Assembly: GCA_041656295.1 (NCBI GenBank)
Contig: JBBADV010000012.1
Span: 1-64,000, forward strand
DNA: 64,000 nt
Reading direction: 5' to 3'
Source: Kiritimatiellales bacterium
GTDB lineage: Bacteria; Verrucomicrobiota; Kiritimatiellia; Kiritimatiellales; Tichowtungiaceae
The notes beneath the pieces are model-generated. The model did no database searches and was not told the origin of the DNA. It saw nothing but the letters and a program-made list of their open reading frames with translations. Each line of letters begins with the position of its first letter. Position 1 is the stretch's first letter. The position numbers were made by a program, and so were the translations under genes. Shown piece by piece: positions 26,984 to 35,001 of this stretch.

Positions 26984-27012
26984 AAAAATCAGTAAACAAA
27001 ATCAGTCAGGAG

Positions 27013-27115
27013 TTAACCGCGGATATAAACGGATTTCATGCATGCTGATTTTTAGTTTTTCGCTTTTGTGTCCGTCTGCTTTTAAATCCGTTTTTATCTG
27101 TGTAATCCGCGGTAA
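27013..27115. repeat. Inverted pair of 'CCGCGGAT...CGGATTT' repeats
   Basis: TTAACCGCGGATATAAACGG (27013-27032) and its near-complement AAATCCGTTTTTATC...ATCCGCGGTAA (27084-27115) face each other between efp and epmA. It belongs to the dispersed repeat family seen in several other spacers. Confidence 0.65.
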
Positions 27116-27159
27116 AATGAAAGGCAGATATAATCACAGTTCGGATTTCGAGCTTTTAA

Positions 27160-27726
27160 CTAGCCTTTCGAAACGCGGTCGGCATATTCACCGGTACGGG
27201 TGTCGATGCGGACAATATCGCCGATATTAATAAAGAGCGGGACGGCAAATTCATAGCCGTTGGCAAGCTTTGCCGGCTTCATGACATTTGTTGCAGTATT
27301 GCCGCGTGCGCCGGGCTCCGTTTCAGCAACGGTTTTTTCAACAAACGTCGGCAGTGTAATGTCGAGCGGCTTGTCGTTGTGAAACAGAATATCGACTTCC
27401 ATATCTTCATTAATAAAGAAACGGTTCTGTCCAAGCTGTTCGGCGTTGAGGTGAACCTCTTCGTATGTATCGTTGTCGGAGAAAACATAGTCATCGCCGG
27501 ATTCATAAGAAAACGTGTGCTGGCGCGATTCAAGCTGTGCTTTATCCACTTTATCACCGGAACGGTAGCTTTTTTCAAAGCTGGTGCCGGTGACGAGGTT
27601 TTTAATTTTGCAACGGTAAATCGCCTGGCCTTTGCCGGGCTTGGAAAACTGAAAATCGGTGATGATGCATGGATAACCGTCGATCTCAACCTTCAGTCCT
27701 TTTTTTAATTCTGATACATCGTACAT
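27160..27726 (-). CDS. efp: Translation elongation factor P
   Basis: This 188-residue, three-domain factor relieves ribosome stalling at polyproline. The N-terminal KOW-like domain begins MYDVSELKKGLKVEIDGYPC, and the modified tip reads KPGKGQA with Lys32 at the position of E. coli Lys34. The C-terminal OB domain ends IGDIVRIDTRTGEYADRV, the family signature. The ATG at 27726 gives the standard length; upstream codons in frame are not conserved. The following epmA-like gene probably supplies the lysine modification. Confidence 0.94.
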   Translation of the reverse strand: MYDVSELKKGLKVEIDGYPCIITDFQFSKPGKGQAIYRCKIKNLVTGTSFEKSYRSGDKVDKAQLESRQHTFSYESGDDYVFSDNDTYEEVHLNAEQLGQNRFFINEDMEVDILFHNDKPLDITLPTFVEKTVAETEPGARGNTATNVMKPAKLANGYEFAVPLFINIGDIVRIDTRTGEYADRVSKG

Positions 27727-28066
27727 AAATCTTCTCCGGTAAAAACTTGAGCGGCGGATTATGCAAAAAGTGTCCGGGCATGACAAGACCTTTGCCTGCC
27801 GTCTTTCCGGTTTCCGGCCGGTTCCATATCTCCCGCGCAGGATTTACAGAATCAATCAACCTTTCTTATTTTATCCTGTTAATCCTGTCAAAAAAACTCT
27901 CCGGTCTCGCGAGGATCTCTCTTTGTGAAAAATCCGCTTATATCTGCGGTTTTATTTTGCGTATTTTTTGCGGCGAGAAATCAGCGGGGTAAAATTTCTG
28001 AAAAAGTATTCCGGCACCCGGTGTTTCATGGTTTAATTTGTGTTTAATATTTCAGGAGAGTTGCAC
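27727..28066. repeat. Divergent 340-base spacer with repeats
   Basis: The spacer between divergent efp and purH holds TTATCCTGTTAATCCTGTC (about 27872-27890) and TCCGCTTATATCTGCGGTTTT (about 27933-27953), both members of the dispersed families. Both promoters must lie here, but I cannot pick convincing boxes. Confidence 0.45.
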
Positions 28067-29680
28067 ATGGCAAAAATTACGCGGGCGCTGCTGAGCGTTT
28101 CAGATAAAACAGGCATTGTTGATTTTGCAAAAGCGCTGCATGAGCGCGGAGTTGAACTGCTGTCAACCGGCGGCACGGCGAAAGCGCTGCGTGACGCCGG
28201 AATTCCGGCGAAAGATGTTTCGGAATTTACCGGTTTCCCGGAAATGCTCGACGGTCGCGTAAAAACATTAACGCCGCAGGTGCACGCCGGAATTCTTTAC
28301 CTGCGCGACAATGCCGAACACATGAGCACCATGAAAGGACATGACCTTCTGCCGATTGATCTCGTCTGTGTGAATCTTTATCCGTTTGAAGCCACAATTG
28401 CCGCACCCGGCGTTTCGCTGGCTGAGGCGATTGAACAGATTGATATCGGCGGTCCGACAATGATCCGCTCCGCCGCCAAAAACATGAAGTTTGTCACTGT
28501 CATTACCGATCCGGCGGATTATGCGCGCGTACTTGAAGCGATGGATGCCAATTCCGGCGACACCACCGAAGAACTTCGTTTTGAACTCGGACAAAAAGTG
28601 TTTGCGCGCATGGCGGAATATAACGCTGCAATTGCCGGTTATCTGGCAGGACAGATAACCCGTGCAACGCCGCGTCCGTTTGTTAAAACGGCGGCGAACG
28701 GCACCGGATTGCGTTATGGAGAAAACGCGCATCAGCAGGCGTGGTTCTATCCGGCTGCCGCCGCCGCTGAAGCGTGCATCGCGCACACCGATATTCTGCA
28801 CGGTAAAGAGATGAGCTATAATAACTATATCGACGGCGACGGTGCGCTTGAAGCAGTGAAAGAACTTTCCGGCCGGCCGGGTGTGGCGGTTATTAAGCAC
28901 ACCAATCCGTGCGGCTACGCCACCGGCGAAACGCTCGCCGAGGCATTTGAAGCCGCGTGGAGCAGCGATCCGGTGTCGGCCTTCGGCAGTGTGATTGCCG
29001 TGACGCAGAACGTGGATATGGCAACGGCGGAATGTTTGAAAGGCCGTTTTGTTGAAGCGCTGATCGCGCCGGATTTTGACGCCGGTGCGCTGGACCTGTT
29101 AAAATTAAAAAGTAAAAATATCCGGCTGCTTAAACTGCGTGCGCCGCTGACCAAAGCCGCGCCGCGCAAAATGGTCAAAGAGATCAACGGCGGAATTCTT
29201 GTGCAGGATGTCGACACCGCTCTGATTGCCGAATGGAAAAATGTAACGGAAACCGCCTTCGATGAATCCAGGCGCGCACTGGCGGAATTCGGAATCGCCG
29301 CAGCAAAACATACAAAGTCGAACGCCATTGTGATTGTGCAGGAATATAAGCCCGGACAGTTCCGTGTGCTCGGGATGGGCGCCGGTCAGCCGAACCGCGT
29401 GGATGCACTGCGCAAGCTCGCCGTTACCAAAGCGGCGGAAAATCTGAAACTGGAAAATCCGGAGATTACGCCGGAAGAGATTCAGAACGTGATCGGCGAA
29501 TGCGTATTTGTTTCCGAAGCGTTCTTTCCGTTTGCTGACAGCATCGAAGAAGCGCACGCCATCGGCGCGCGTTACATCGTTCAGCCCGGCGGATCAATCC
29601 GTGACGACGAAGTCATCGCCGCCTGCAATCAATACGGTATTGCCATGGCCTTCACCGGTATGCGTCATTTTAAACATTAG
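28067..29680 (+). CDS. purH: Bifunctional AICAR transformylase / IMP cyclohydrolase
   Basis: This 537-residue enzyme does the last two steps of IMP synthesis: formylation of AICAR with 10-formyl-THF, then ring closure. The N-terminal MGS-like cyclohydrolase domain (about 1-200) has ALLSVSDKTGIVDFAKAL, LLSTGGTAKAL and TGFPEMLDGRVKTLTPQVH. The transformylase domain has LRYGENAHQQAW, the catalytic VIKHTNPCGYA and the end FFPFADSIEEA. The ATG at 28067 follows AGGAG by 9 bases and gives the normal start MAKITRALLSVSDK. Confidence 0.95.
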   Translation: MAKITRALLSVSDKTGIVDFAKALHERGVELLSTGGTAKALRDAGIPAKDVSEFTGFPEMLDGRVKTLTPQVHAGILYLRDNAEHMSTMKGHDLLPIDLVCVNLYPFEATIAAPGVSLAEAIEQIDIGGPTMIRSAAKNMKFVTVITDPADYARVLEAMDANSGDTTEELRFELGQKVFARMAEYNAAIAGYLAGQITRATPRPFVKTAANGTGLRYGENAHQQAWFYPAAAAAEACIAHTDILHGKEMSYNNYIDGDGALEAVKELSGRPGVAVIKHTNPCGYATGETLAEAFEAAWSSDPVSAFGSVIAVTQNVDMATAECLKGRFVEALIAPDFDAGALDLLKLKSKNIRLLKLRAPLTKAAPRKMVKEINGGILVQDVDTALIAEWKNVTETAFDESRRALAEFGIAAAKHTKSNAIVIVQEYKPGQFRVLGMGAGQPNRVDALRKLAVTKAAENLKLENPEITPEEIQNVIGECVFVSEAFFPFADSIEEAHAIGARYIVQPGGSIRDDEVIAACNQYGIAMAFTGMRHFKH

Positions 29681-30028
29681 CCGGAACACGCGCCGAATTT
29701 TTAACCGCAGAGGTCACCGAGATTCAGAGAAATCCTTTTGCTTCATATCTGCGTGCGCTCCGCGGTTTTAATTAATTCCATTCATGCGCTGCATACGCCT
29801 TTTTCCGTTTTGGATGGACGAAAACAGTTAGACGGGATAAACAAGAGTTACAGGATGTTTAAAAAGGCCGGCGTCCTGACGATGAAAAAACCCAATGGTT
29901 TAGTTGCTCAATAACACTGTTGCTCTGCGGCTTTCTTTTCTCTGATCATTCGAGGCAGTGCACAATCCGTTTAATCCGTGACATCTGCGGTTAAACATCG
30001 TTGTCGGAACACGGCGCGGGCGCGGTGT
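29681..30028. repeat. 348-base gene-free spacer with dispersed repeats
   Basis: TTAACCGCAGAGGTCACCGA (29700) and its inverted partner TGCGCTCCGCGGTTTTAATT (29755) form one unit. ACGGGATAAACAAGAGTTACAGGAT (about 29833) and TTTAATCCGTGACATCTGCGGTT (about 29968) are two more. I see no gene or tRNA. Confidence 0.55.
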
Positions 30029-30196
30029 CTACGTTTCATTCTGCCGGATTATTCCTTTTTTGACGCGGTCGAGATACTGCTCAATCGCATCTTCAATCAG
30101 ATATTGAATGGTGGTGCGGGGGTGCATATTTTGTGCCAGCTCTTTTAATTGACGCTTTAACTCTTTGCTGATCCGTACTGATTCCGTTGCACTCAT
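30029..30196 (-). CDS. Orphan ribbon-helix-helix protein
   Basis: This 55-residue protein has a CopG/Arc-type ribbon-helix-helix: the strand ESVRISKELKRQLKELAQ and a second helix TIQYLIEDAIEQYLDRVKKG. Such proteins bind DNA as dimers and are often antitoxins, but no toxin gene adjoins it. The ATG at 30196 (MSATESVRIS) puts the strand at the usual place; codons upstream in frame are not conserved. It is divergent from the outer-membrane barrel gene and could bind the palindrome at 30427-30448. Confidence 0.7.
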   Translation of the reverse strand: MSATESVRISKELKRQLKELAQNMHPRTTIQYLIEDAIEQYLDRVKKGIIRQNET

Positions 30197-30426
30197 TGGA
30201 ATTAATGTAGTAAATCTCTCATCAAAAAGGAATACACAAAGCATTTCGATTTTTAATAATTATAATATGGTGTATTTTCCTTATAAACTTCTCAAGAAGT
30301 TTTGGGGTTCAAAAGTATTGTTTCGGCACAAAAAACCGTTACGTAAAATACCGAATGAAATTGTGTATTTGTCTCCTCAGCAGCACGAGCCCAAATAACA
30401 GCCAAAATAGGGCGAAATTAATATTG

Positions 30427-30448
30427 ATACAATTGTGATAAATTGTAT
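30427..30448. promoter_or_regulatory. Operator-like palindrome over a promoter
   Basis: ATACAATT, six bases, AATTGTAT is a perfect 8-bp inverted repeat. It overlaps a possible -35 TTGATA (30424) and runs into a possible -10 TATCTT (30446). This is what a repressor site over a core promoter looks like. The divergent ribbon-helix-helix protein is a candidate binder by proximity only. Confidence 0.5.
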
Positions 30449-30456
30449 CTTATATG

Positions 30457-30540
30457 CGTAACGGGCAGGTGACAGATGCTCTAAAGGAGAGGCTCGGCGG
30501 TGAATCCGCACCGTCTTTGCCGGAGGAAAATTAACCCAGA
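30457..30540 (+). ncRNA. Candidate structured 5' leader of the barrel gene
   Basis: Downstream of the promoter the leader can form CTCT/AGAG (about 30479-30491) and a larger hairpin: CGGC, then GGTG/CACC around AATCCG, closed by GCCG (about 30494-30522). A strong ribosome site AGGAGG follows at 30541. The GC-rich leader contrasts with the AT-rich DNA before it. It matches no riboswitch class I can name; the GGTGAATCCGCACC core only loosely recalls part of the cobalamin motif. Confidence 0.35.
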
Positions 30541-30553
30541 AGGAGGTTGTTAG

Positions 30554-31162
30554 ATGAAGAGGCTAATACTTGTTCTTGTAGCGGGACTTATCGGATTTGG
30601 TTTTTCTGCCGATCTCAAACCGTATTTCCGGTTGAGCGGGGGAGTTGCAGCTTTGCATGATATTGATGTTGATACACAAGGCATCGACGATATTGGAACT
30701 GATACAGGATATGTGCTGGGTGCTGCGGCAGGGCTTGGATTTGCAGAGGTACCGGTGCGTGTTGAATTTGAATTTTTCTATCAACAGTATGACATGGACC
30801 ATATAAAAGATAACACCGGTGTCGTTATTGATAAAGGTAATCGGTTATCTACGCGGGCATTTATGCTGAACGGTTATTATGATTTTAAAAATAAATCCAC
30901 TGTTACCCCCTATGTGATGAGCGGTGCCGGTGTTGTTCGTGCAAAAGCCAGAACCAAAAATCTCGGGAGCGACTCCGATACGCTAATGGCATTTCAGCTC
31001 GGTGCCGGCGTAGATTTCAAAATTGATGAAAACGTCAGCCTGGATCTTGGTTATCGATTTATGATGACTGCCGCCCCGGATTTTAAATTCGCCGGTAACA
31101 ACCTTGATGTCGACGAGATTATGGGACACCGGGTTGAGCTAGGCATTCGTTATACATTCTAA
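30554..31162 (+). CDS. Outer-membrane beta-barrel protein
   Basis: This 202-residue protein has a cleavable signal (MKRLILVLVAGLIGFGFSAD) and alternating strands ending in a C-terminal aromatic (VELGIRYTF), as required for insertion by BAM. The size fits an eight-stranded OmpW/OmpA-like barrel (OMP_b-brl). Internal strands such as RVEFEFFYQQYDMD and FMLNGYYDFKNKSTV alternate polar and hydrophobic residues. AGGAGG is 8 bases before the ATG. The leader and operator upstream suggest strong, regulated expression. Ligand unknown. Confidence 0.82.
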   Translation: MKRLILVLVAGLIGFGFSADLKPYFRLSGGVAALHDIDVDTQGIDDIGTDTGYVLGAAAGLGFAEVPVRVEFEFFYQQYDMDHIKDNTGVVIDKGNRLSTRAFMLNGYYDFKNKSTVTPYVMSGAGVVRAKARTKNLGSDSDTLMAFQLGAGVDFKIDENVSLDLGYRFMMTAAPDFKFAGNNLDVDEIMGHRVELGIRYTF

Positions 31163-31184
31163 ATATTGAATTCTATCTTAATCA

Positions 31185-31210
31185 CAGCCGCCGGAAAATT
31201 CCGGCGGCTG
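31185..31210. terminator. Strong hairpin after the barrel gene
   Basis: CAGCCGCCGGAA and TTCCGGCGGCTG form a perfect 12-bp stem with a two-base loop, but no T-run follows on the plus strand. It probably still ends or stabilises the barrel transcript. Confidence 0.55.
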
Positions 31211-31215
31211 TAAAG

Positions 31216-31470
31216 GTGGGGCAGACATTCTTGTCTGCCTTTTTTTATATGAGACTGAGCAGACAGGAAAGCCTGCTCCACTTGATGCGGATGCCTCTAT
31301 TCAAATGTAACTTTTACAATGTGCGGCAGTTCGCGATACTGGTTAATGTGGGGCAGACATTCTTGTCTGCCCTTTTTATATGAGACTGAGGAGACAGGAA
31401 CGTCTGCTCCATTTGGTGCGGATGCCTCTATTCAAATGTAACTTTTGCAATGTGCGGCAGTTCGCGATAC
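31216..31470. repeat. 131-132 bp tandem duplication including the hpt 3' end
   Basis: Copy 1 begins at 31216 and copy 2 at 31348, both with GTGGGGCAGACATTCTTGTC. Each copy contains two inner palindromes (GGCAGACA.../...TGTCTGCC and GCAGACAGGAA...CTGC) closed by GTGG/CCAC-type ends, then the last codons of hpt (31428 onward in copy 2). Copy 1 therefore carries a dead copy of the hpt end (about 31296-31339). A handful of substitutions and one indel separate the copies. Confidence 0.85.
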
Positions 31471-31967
31471 AGGCCGTCGTAATCAAGACCGTAACCGGTA
31501 ACAAATACATTGTCGACTGCAAAGCCGGTGAAATCGGCGGCTATTTCAACTGCGCGCGTGGTTTTTTTATCGAGCAATACACAGGTTTTAACAGAACTCG
31601 CGCCGCGTGCGAGAAACAGCTCTTTGGCAAAGCGGAGTGTGCGTCCGCTATCGAGAATATCGTCCACCACAATCACTTCCCGGCCAAAAATATCCAGCGG
31701 TGTGTCCTGCGCAATTTTTACACTACCGCATGATTCGGTGCCGCTGCCGTAGCTCGACAGCGTAATGAAGCCGATGCGCGGATATTTGCCGTAGCGGTTG
31801 AAGCCGCGGATTAAATCGGCGAGGAACACAAAACTGCCGTTCAGAATTCCGAGTATCACCGGCGTTTCAGTTTTACACGCTCCGGCGATCTCCTCGCTCA
31901 GTTCGTCAACGCGCCGCCGGATTTTTTCTGCGGAAATCAGAACATGATGAATGTGATGAAGCTTCAT
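31428..31967 (-). CDS. hpt: Hypoxanthine phosphoribosyltransferase
   Basis: This 179-residue purine salvage enzyme joins hypoxanthine (and often guanine) to PRPP, giving IMP or GMP. It shows the PRPP loop VIVVDDILDSGRTLRFAKE, the N-terminal PVILGILNGSFVFLADLIR, the flexible-loop SSYGSG and the base-binding DNVFVTGYGLDYDGLYRELP. Length is normal. Its 3' end is tandemly duplicated downstream. Codon use matches the host. Confidence 0.93.
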   Translation of the reverse strand: MKLHHIHHVLISAEKIRRRVDELSEEIAGACKTETPVILGILNGSFVFLADLIRGFNRYGKYPRIGFITLSSYGSGTESCGSVKIAQDTPLDIFGREVIVVDDILDSGRTLRFAKELFLARGASSVKTCVLLDKKTTRAVEIAADFTGFAVDNVFVTGYGLDYDGLYRELPHIAKVTFE

Positions 31968-32035
31968 GGGACGGAGTGTAGAGTCAAAAGCCTGGAAGTC
32001 AAAAGAAAGGCGGCAGGCACAACGTTAATTGTATC

Positions 32036-32340
32036 AGGGTGTGTTAACACGGGCGCAAGAATTCCACTGTGAACGCAAAGACAATGAATCCCATACACAT
32101 GATATCCAGTTTGTCATACTGGGTGAATACCCGGCGACAGGATTTCACCTGCCGGATGAGTCGCTCCACCTCATTCCGTTTTTTATAGATGATTTTATCC
32201 TGTTCCCATGGATTTTTCCGGTTTGGATGGAGCGGGACAACGGGTATCAATTCCAGCGTCCAGGCCAGTTCCCGGGTTTCATCCTTTCTGCTTAACTGCT
32301 GCCGCGTTCTTGGGCCTGGCGGGTGCAGTAATGTCATTCA
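32036..32340 (-). pseudogene. IS5/IS427-type transposase remnant
   Basis: An element end AGGGTGTGTTAACAC (32036-32050) matches the inverted repeat of the element at 24452 with one change. The minus-strand frame from about 32290 reads WTLELIPVVPLHPNRKNPWE and KKRNEVERLIRQVKSC, the third catalytic acid region, and ends YDKLDIMCMGFIVFAF. The N-terminal two thirds of the transposase are missing beyond about 32300. It keeps the part that the copy at 24452 has lost. Confidence 0.75.
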
Positions 32341-33000
32341 GCCCGAAGGTCGTTCAGCTCTGGAACTTCAGCGCAGAGTCAACGAACCGGGGACGCTGGT
32401 TGCCGCAACAAATGCTGCGGCGGGCGAACTGCGGCATCAGAGCATTGGTTTTTGACCAGTAAAGAGTACATGGAAAAGATGGGGTACGCCCAAGGACTTG
32501 TGCTCACTGCCGATGAGGTCGTTTGTGCGGTCGAAGAGAGAATTCTGCGGCTTTAGCTGTGAATGAATGAGCTTCCTGACTGCTGGAATGCGGGACTTCG
32601 CGGTGTTTAGATCGATTCCGACAGAAGCCGTGGTGAAATAAAAATCCTGAGCTTACCCTGGGCATCAGTTTTTTGATTCATGTCGCGATGCCCCGGTTGA
32701 ACCGTTCTTCAACGGTTTCAAAATTCACTGTTTTAGGCGGGCAGGTGTTGATCCATATTTCGATCTCCTGGATCATTCTTCTACTGATTTTCCCGGCTTT
32801 TTCCCTTTCGGAATAAATCGCTGGATGAACCGGTTTGTGTTCTCATTTCCACCGCTTTCCACCGCGTTTTAACTGAATGAAGAAAGGTTCATTCTGGCAT
32901 GGAACTTCTTCGCTTACAACCGGACACTTGCTTTTACAATTTACCCACTTAGAAGCGATGCTCTTTTATCGGTTTAAAATATTGTGTACGATATAAAAAT
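32341..33000. other. Decayed mobile-element DNA, no intact gene
   Basis: Between the IS5-type remnant and the HTH-cupin gene I find no intact frame. It contains an IS30-type remnant (32679-32853) and text around 32350-32560 that I cannot assign. The composition is mixed, as expected for stacked insertions. Confidence 0.5.
32679..32853 (-). pseudogene. IS30-family transposase C-terminal remnant
   Basis: The minus strand reads GGNENTNRFIQRFIPKGK, followed in a second frame by SRRMIQEIEIWINTCPPKTV and ERFNRGIAT before a stop. The NENTNxxIRxxxPKG motif and the RP(P)KTLxxxTxxE tail are typical of IS30 transposases. A frameshift separates the two parts, and the first catalytic region is absent. 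Confidence 0.7.
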
Positions 33001-33019
33001 TCAGGTACTATGATGCGCT

Positions 33020-33574
33020 ATGAAAAGCGAACGAAATGTTGGAATAAATATTAGAATGTACCGCGAACAGTCGCGGCAAACACAAACATCTTTGGCCAAA
33101 AGTGCGGAAATCACTAAAAGTACGTTATCAAAAATAGAAAATGGACAAATTTCATCGACTGTTTCAACGTTAACACGCATTGCGAAAGCCATGGGACGCC
33201 CTTTATCCGATTTTTTTGCAGAACCGCCGACTAAAACCGCATATGTTTTTACTCCTGCAGGAGAGGGCGAGATTGTCACGCGCGGCGGAACCGAGATCGG
33301 GCATGTGTATGAAGGGTTGGCGTTGTCAATGACAGGCAAAGCGACTCAACCCTACTTGATGACAATTCATCCTGGCGATCCACCCGGCCGTTTTAAGCAT
33401 GGCGGAGAAGAATTTTTCTATGTGTTATCAGGGAGGATGGTCGCTTCTGTCGGGGACAAGTTTTTTGAAATGGGGCCGGGGGATTCTCTTTATTTTTATT
33501 CTGAAAACGTGCATTCTGCGAAAGCAGTCGGCGACATCCCCGTACGATTTCTGTGTATATATGCCGACAATTAG
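33020..33574 (+). CDS. XRE-type regulator with C-terminal cupin
   Basis: This 184-residue regulator has an N-terminal helix-turn-helix (SRQTQTSLAKSAEITKSTLS, recognition helix followed by KIENGQ) and a C-terminal cupin (GEEFFYVLSGRMVASVGD, GPGDSLYFYSENVHS). Members sense small molecules such as sugars, amino acids or polyamines with the cupin. It is AT-rich compared with downstream genes and lies immediately before the surface-protein and amino-sugar cluster, which it may control. The last cupin residues (RFLCIYADN) are normal, so it is complete. Confidence 0.85.
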   Translation: MKSERNVGINIRMYREQSRQTQTSLAKSAEITKSTLSKIENGQISSTVSTLTRIAKAMGRPLSDFFAEPPTKTAYVFTPAGEGEIVTRGGTEIGHVYEGLALSMTGKATQPYLMTIHPGDPPGRFKHGGEEFFYVLSGRMVASVGDKFFEMGPGDSLYFYSENVHSAKAVGDIPVRFLCIYADN

Positions 33575-33904
33575 GCCGACATCACGTTAATTCATATTTC
33601 TCATTCTTATCTGTTGCGGATTAACAGGTTACATCCCGTAAAGAACCCGGGATTAGGATTCTGTTTTCCGGCAGAGCCCATTAGAGCCGGCGCGCCGTTT
33701 GACGGTATTCGCAAGCCGGTAAGCGCTGAAATGAGGCCGGATATCTTCTGTGTTTTTAGATGGAAAAACATTTGACACATGTTTCTCTTCAAGATACTTT
33801 GTTTCCTGAAAAGTGAAATGAGATGGTCTTATTTCACGCAAACAAACGGGTAATGCAGGAGTGGTTCCTGCATGTATGGGAACAGAAAAAAACAGGAGGT
33901 AGCT
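33575..33904. other. 330-base regulatory spacer before the surface cluster
   Basis: No gene is visible here. It contains a promoter candidate at 33772 and, just before the first surface gene, a hairpin ATGCAGGA/TCCTGCAT (about 33852-33872). A purine-rich AGGAGGT lies at 33894-33900. Confidence 0.5.
33772..33800 (+). promoter_or_regulatory. Sigma-70-like promoter for the surface cluster
   Basis: TTGACA (33772-33777) is separated by 17 bases from TACTTT (33795-33800). The -35 box is perfect and the -10 matches at three positions. It lies 105 bases upstream of the first surface gene and after the regulator gene, so the surface cluster may have its own promoter. Confidence 0.45.
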
Positions 33905-34906
33905 ATGAGGTATAAAGCGGGTTTTCTCGCGATATCGATCGCGGCACTGGCAGCGATGTCCTTCGCAGTGGAAATTGAGTGGAGCGGCGGCACGGGCGAC
34001 TGGGCGACCGGTTCAAACTGGATCGGCGGGTCGGCACCATCAACAGGTGATGGCGCATTGATTAAAACCGGAACAGCAACGATCACAGGAACGCATTCTG
34101 TGACGCAGGGTGTTTTCGGTTCAGGTTCCGGTGCCGTTGGCACAGTTATTGTTAACGGGGGGTCGCTTGCCAGTTCCGGAGTTGTTCATTTAGGGGCAAC
34201 TACCAACTCTCAGGGTATTCTTACGGTTAATAACGGCGGAACTGTTGATCTGACGAAAACGCTATACGTAGCTTATAATATCGGTTCCGGTGAACTGAAT
34301 ATTAACGGAAGTGGTTCAAGAGTTACTATTAATGCAGGCACTGGCAATACTCTCACTGTAGGGCGTAACAACGGCACTACGGGAACAGTTTCTATCACCG
34401 GAGGAGGTCTATTGACTACCAGCGGCACTGTCTACCTCGGAAATACAGCCAATGCTACAGGTTCAGTCCTGATTGATGGACAGAATTCTGTGTGGAAATC
34501 TCTCGGCGGGACGTTTTATGTCGGGAATACCGGGACGGGAACACTGACCATACAGAACGGCGGCTTTGTAAGCGTTGCTGGGACAATAACAAATGGTGCA
34601 AAGGGGTCTATTCAGATCGGGATTGATGGAGCGCTTGCGATTGCTGACGGCGGCAGCACTGCCACCAATCTGGACGAATTCTATGGATTGTTTGTTACCG
34701 GGTCCGCGAAAAATATTACGTATTGGAATGGGGCAGGCTGGGACGATATCAGCAATGCTGTTCTGGGAACTGATTATACGCTGACGTCATATAGTGATGG
34801 CGGGAAAGATTATACAAAACTGACCGTTATTCCTGAACCGGTTACGTCGGCGTTCTGGGTGATTGCGTCGGCTGCTTTTCTAGTATATCGGCGATTGAGT
34901 ATATAA
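33905..34906 (+). CDS. Solenoid surface protein with PEP-CTERM tail
   Basis: This 333-residue protein is exported (signal MRYKAGFLAISIAALAAMSFA). It then shows WSGGTGDWATGSNWIGG, the start of a module shared with four neighbours. A Gly/Thr/Asn-rich solenoid follows with repeats like GTLTIQNGGFVSVAG, as in autotransporter-type beta-helices. The end is a PEP-CTERM signal: IPEPVTSAF, a hydrophobic helix and YRR. Such tails are processed by exosortase and fix proteins at the cell surface. AGGAGGT precedes the ATG at 33905, and a hairpin terminator follows. It is the only cluster member with this anchor. Confidence 0.82.
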   Translation: MRYKAGFLAISIAALAAMSFAVEIEWSGGTGDWATGSNWIGGSAPSTGDGALIKTGTATITGTHSVTQGVFGSGSGAVGTVIVNGGSLASSGVVHLGATTNSQGILTVNNGGTVDLTKTLYVAYNIGSGELNINGSGSRVTINAGTGNTLTVGRNNGTTGTVSITGGGLLTTSGTVYLGNTANATGSVLIDGQNSVWKSLGGTFYVGNTGTGTLTIQNGGFVSVAGTITNGAKGSIQIGIDGALAIADGGSTATNLDEFYGLFVTGSAKNITYWNGAGWDDISNAVLGTDYTLTSYSDGGKDYTKLTVIPEPVTSAFWVIASAAFLVYRRLSI

Positions 34907-34913
34907 CGAAAGT

Positions 34914-34958
34914 ATGCCTGAAGCCGGCATTTGTCCGGTTTCAGGCATTTTATTTTTG
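34914..34958 (+). terminator. Terminator after the PEP-CTERM surface gene
   Basis: ATGCCTGAAGCCGG and CCGGTTTCAGGCAT form a 14-bp stem (one G-T pair), followed by TTTATTTTT. It probably lets the first gene be expressed above the rest of the cluster. Confidence 0.88.
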
Positions 34959-35001
34959 AGCCGGCCATTTTTTAACGAAAACTGTAATTCAGGAGACTGT
35001 T

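Noticed and set aside
29600..30020. tRNA or small RNA in the purH-hicB-like spacer
   Set aside because: No cloverleaf or T-loop sequence is present; the pairing comes from the dispersed repeat family.
30494..30522. Cobalamin riboswitch, from the GGTGAATCCGCACC core
   Set aside because: The B12 box (GCCACTG) and other conserved blocks are missing and the leader is too short.
31216..31470. CRISPR-like repeat pair
   Set aside because: There are only two copies, adjacent with no spacer between them, and they include coding sequence; it is a tandem duplication.
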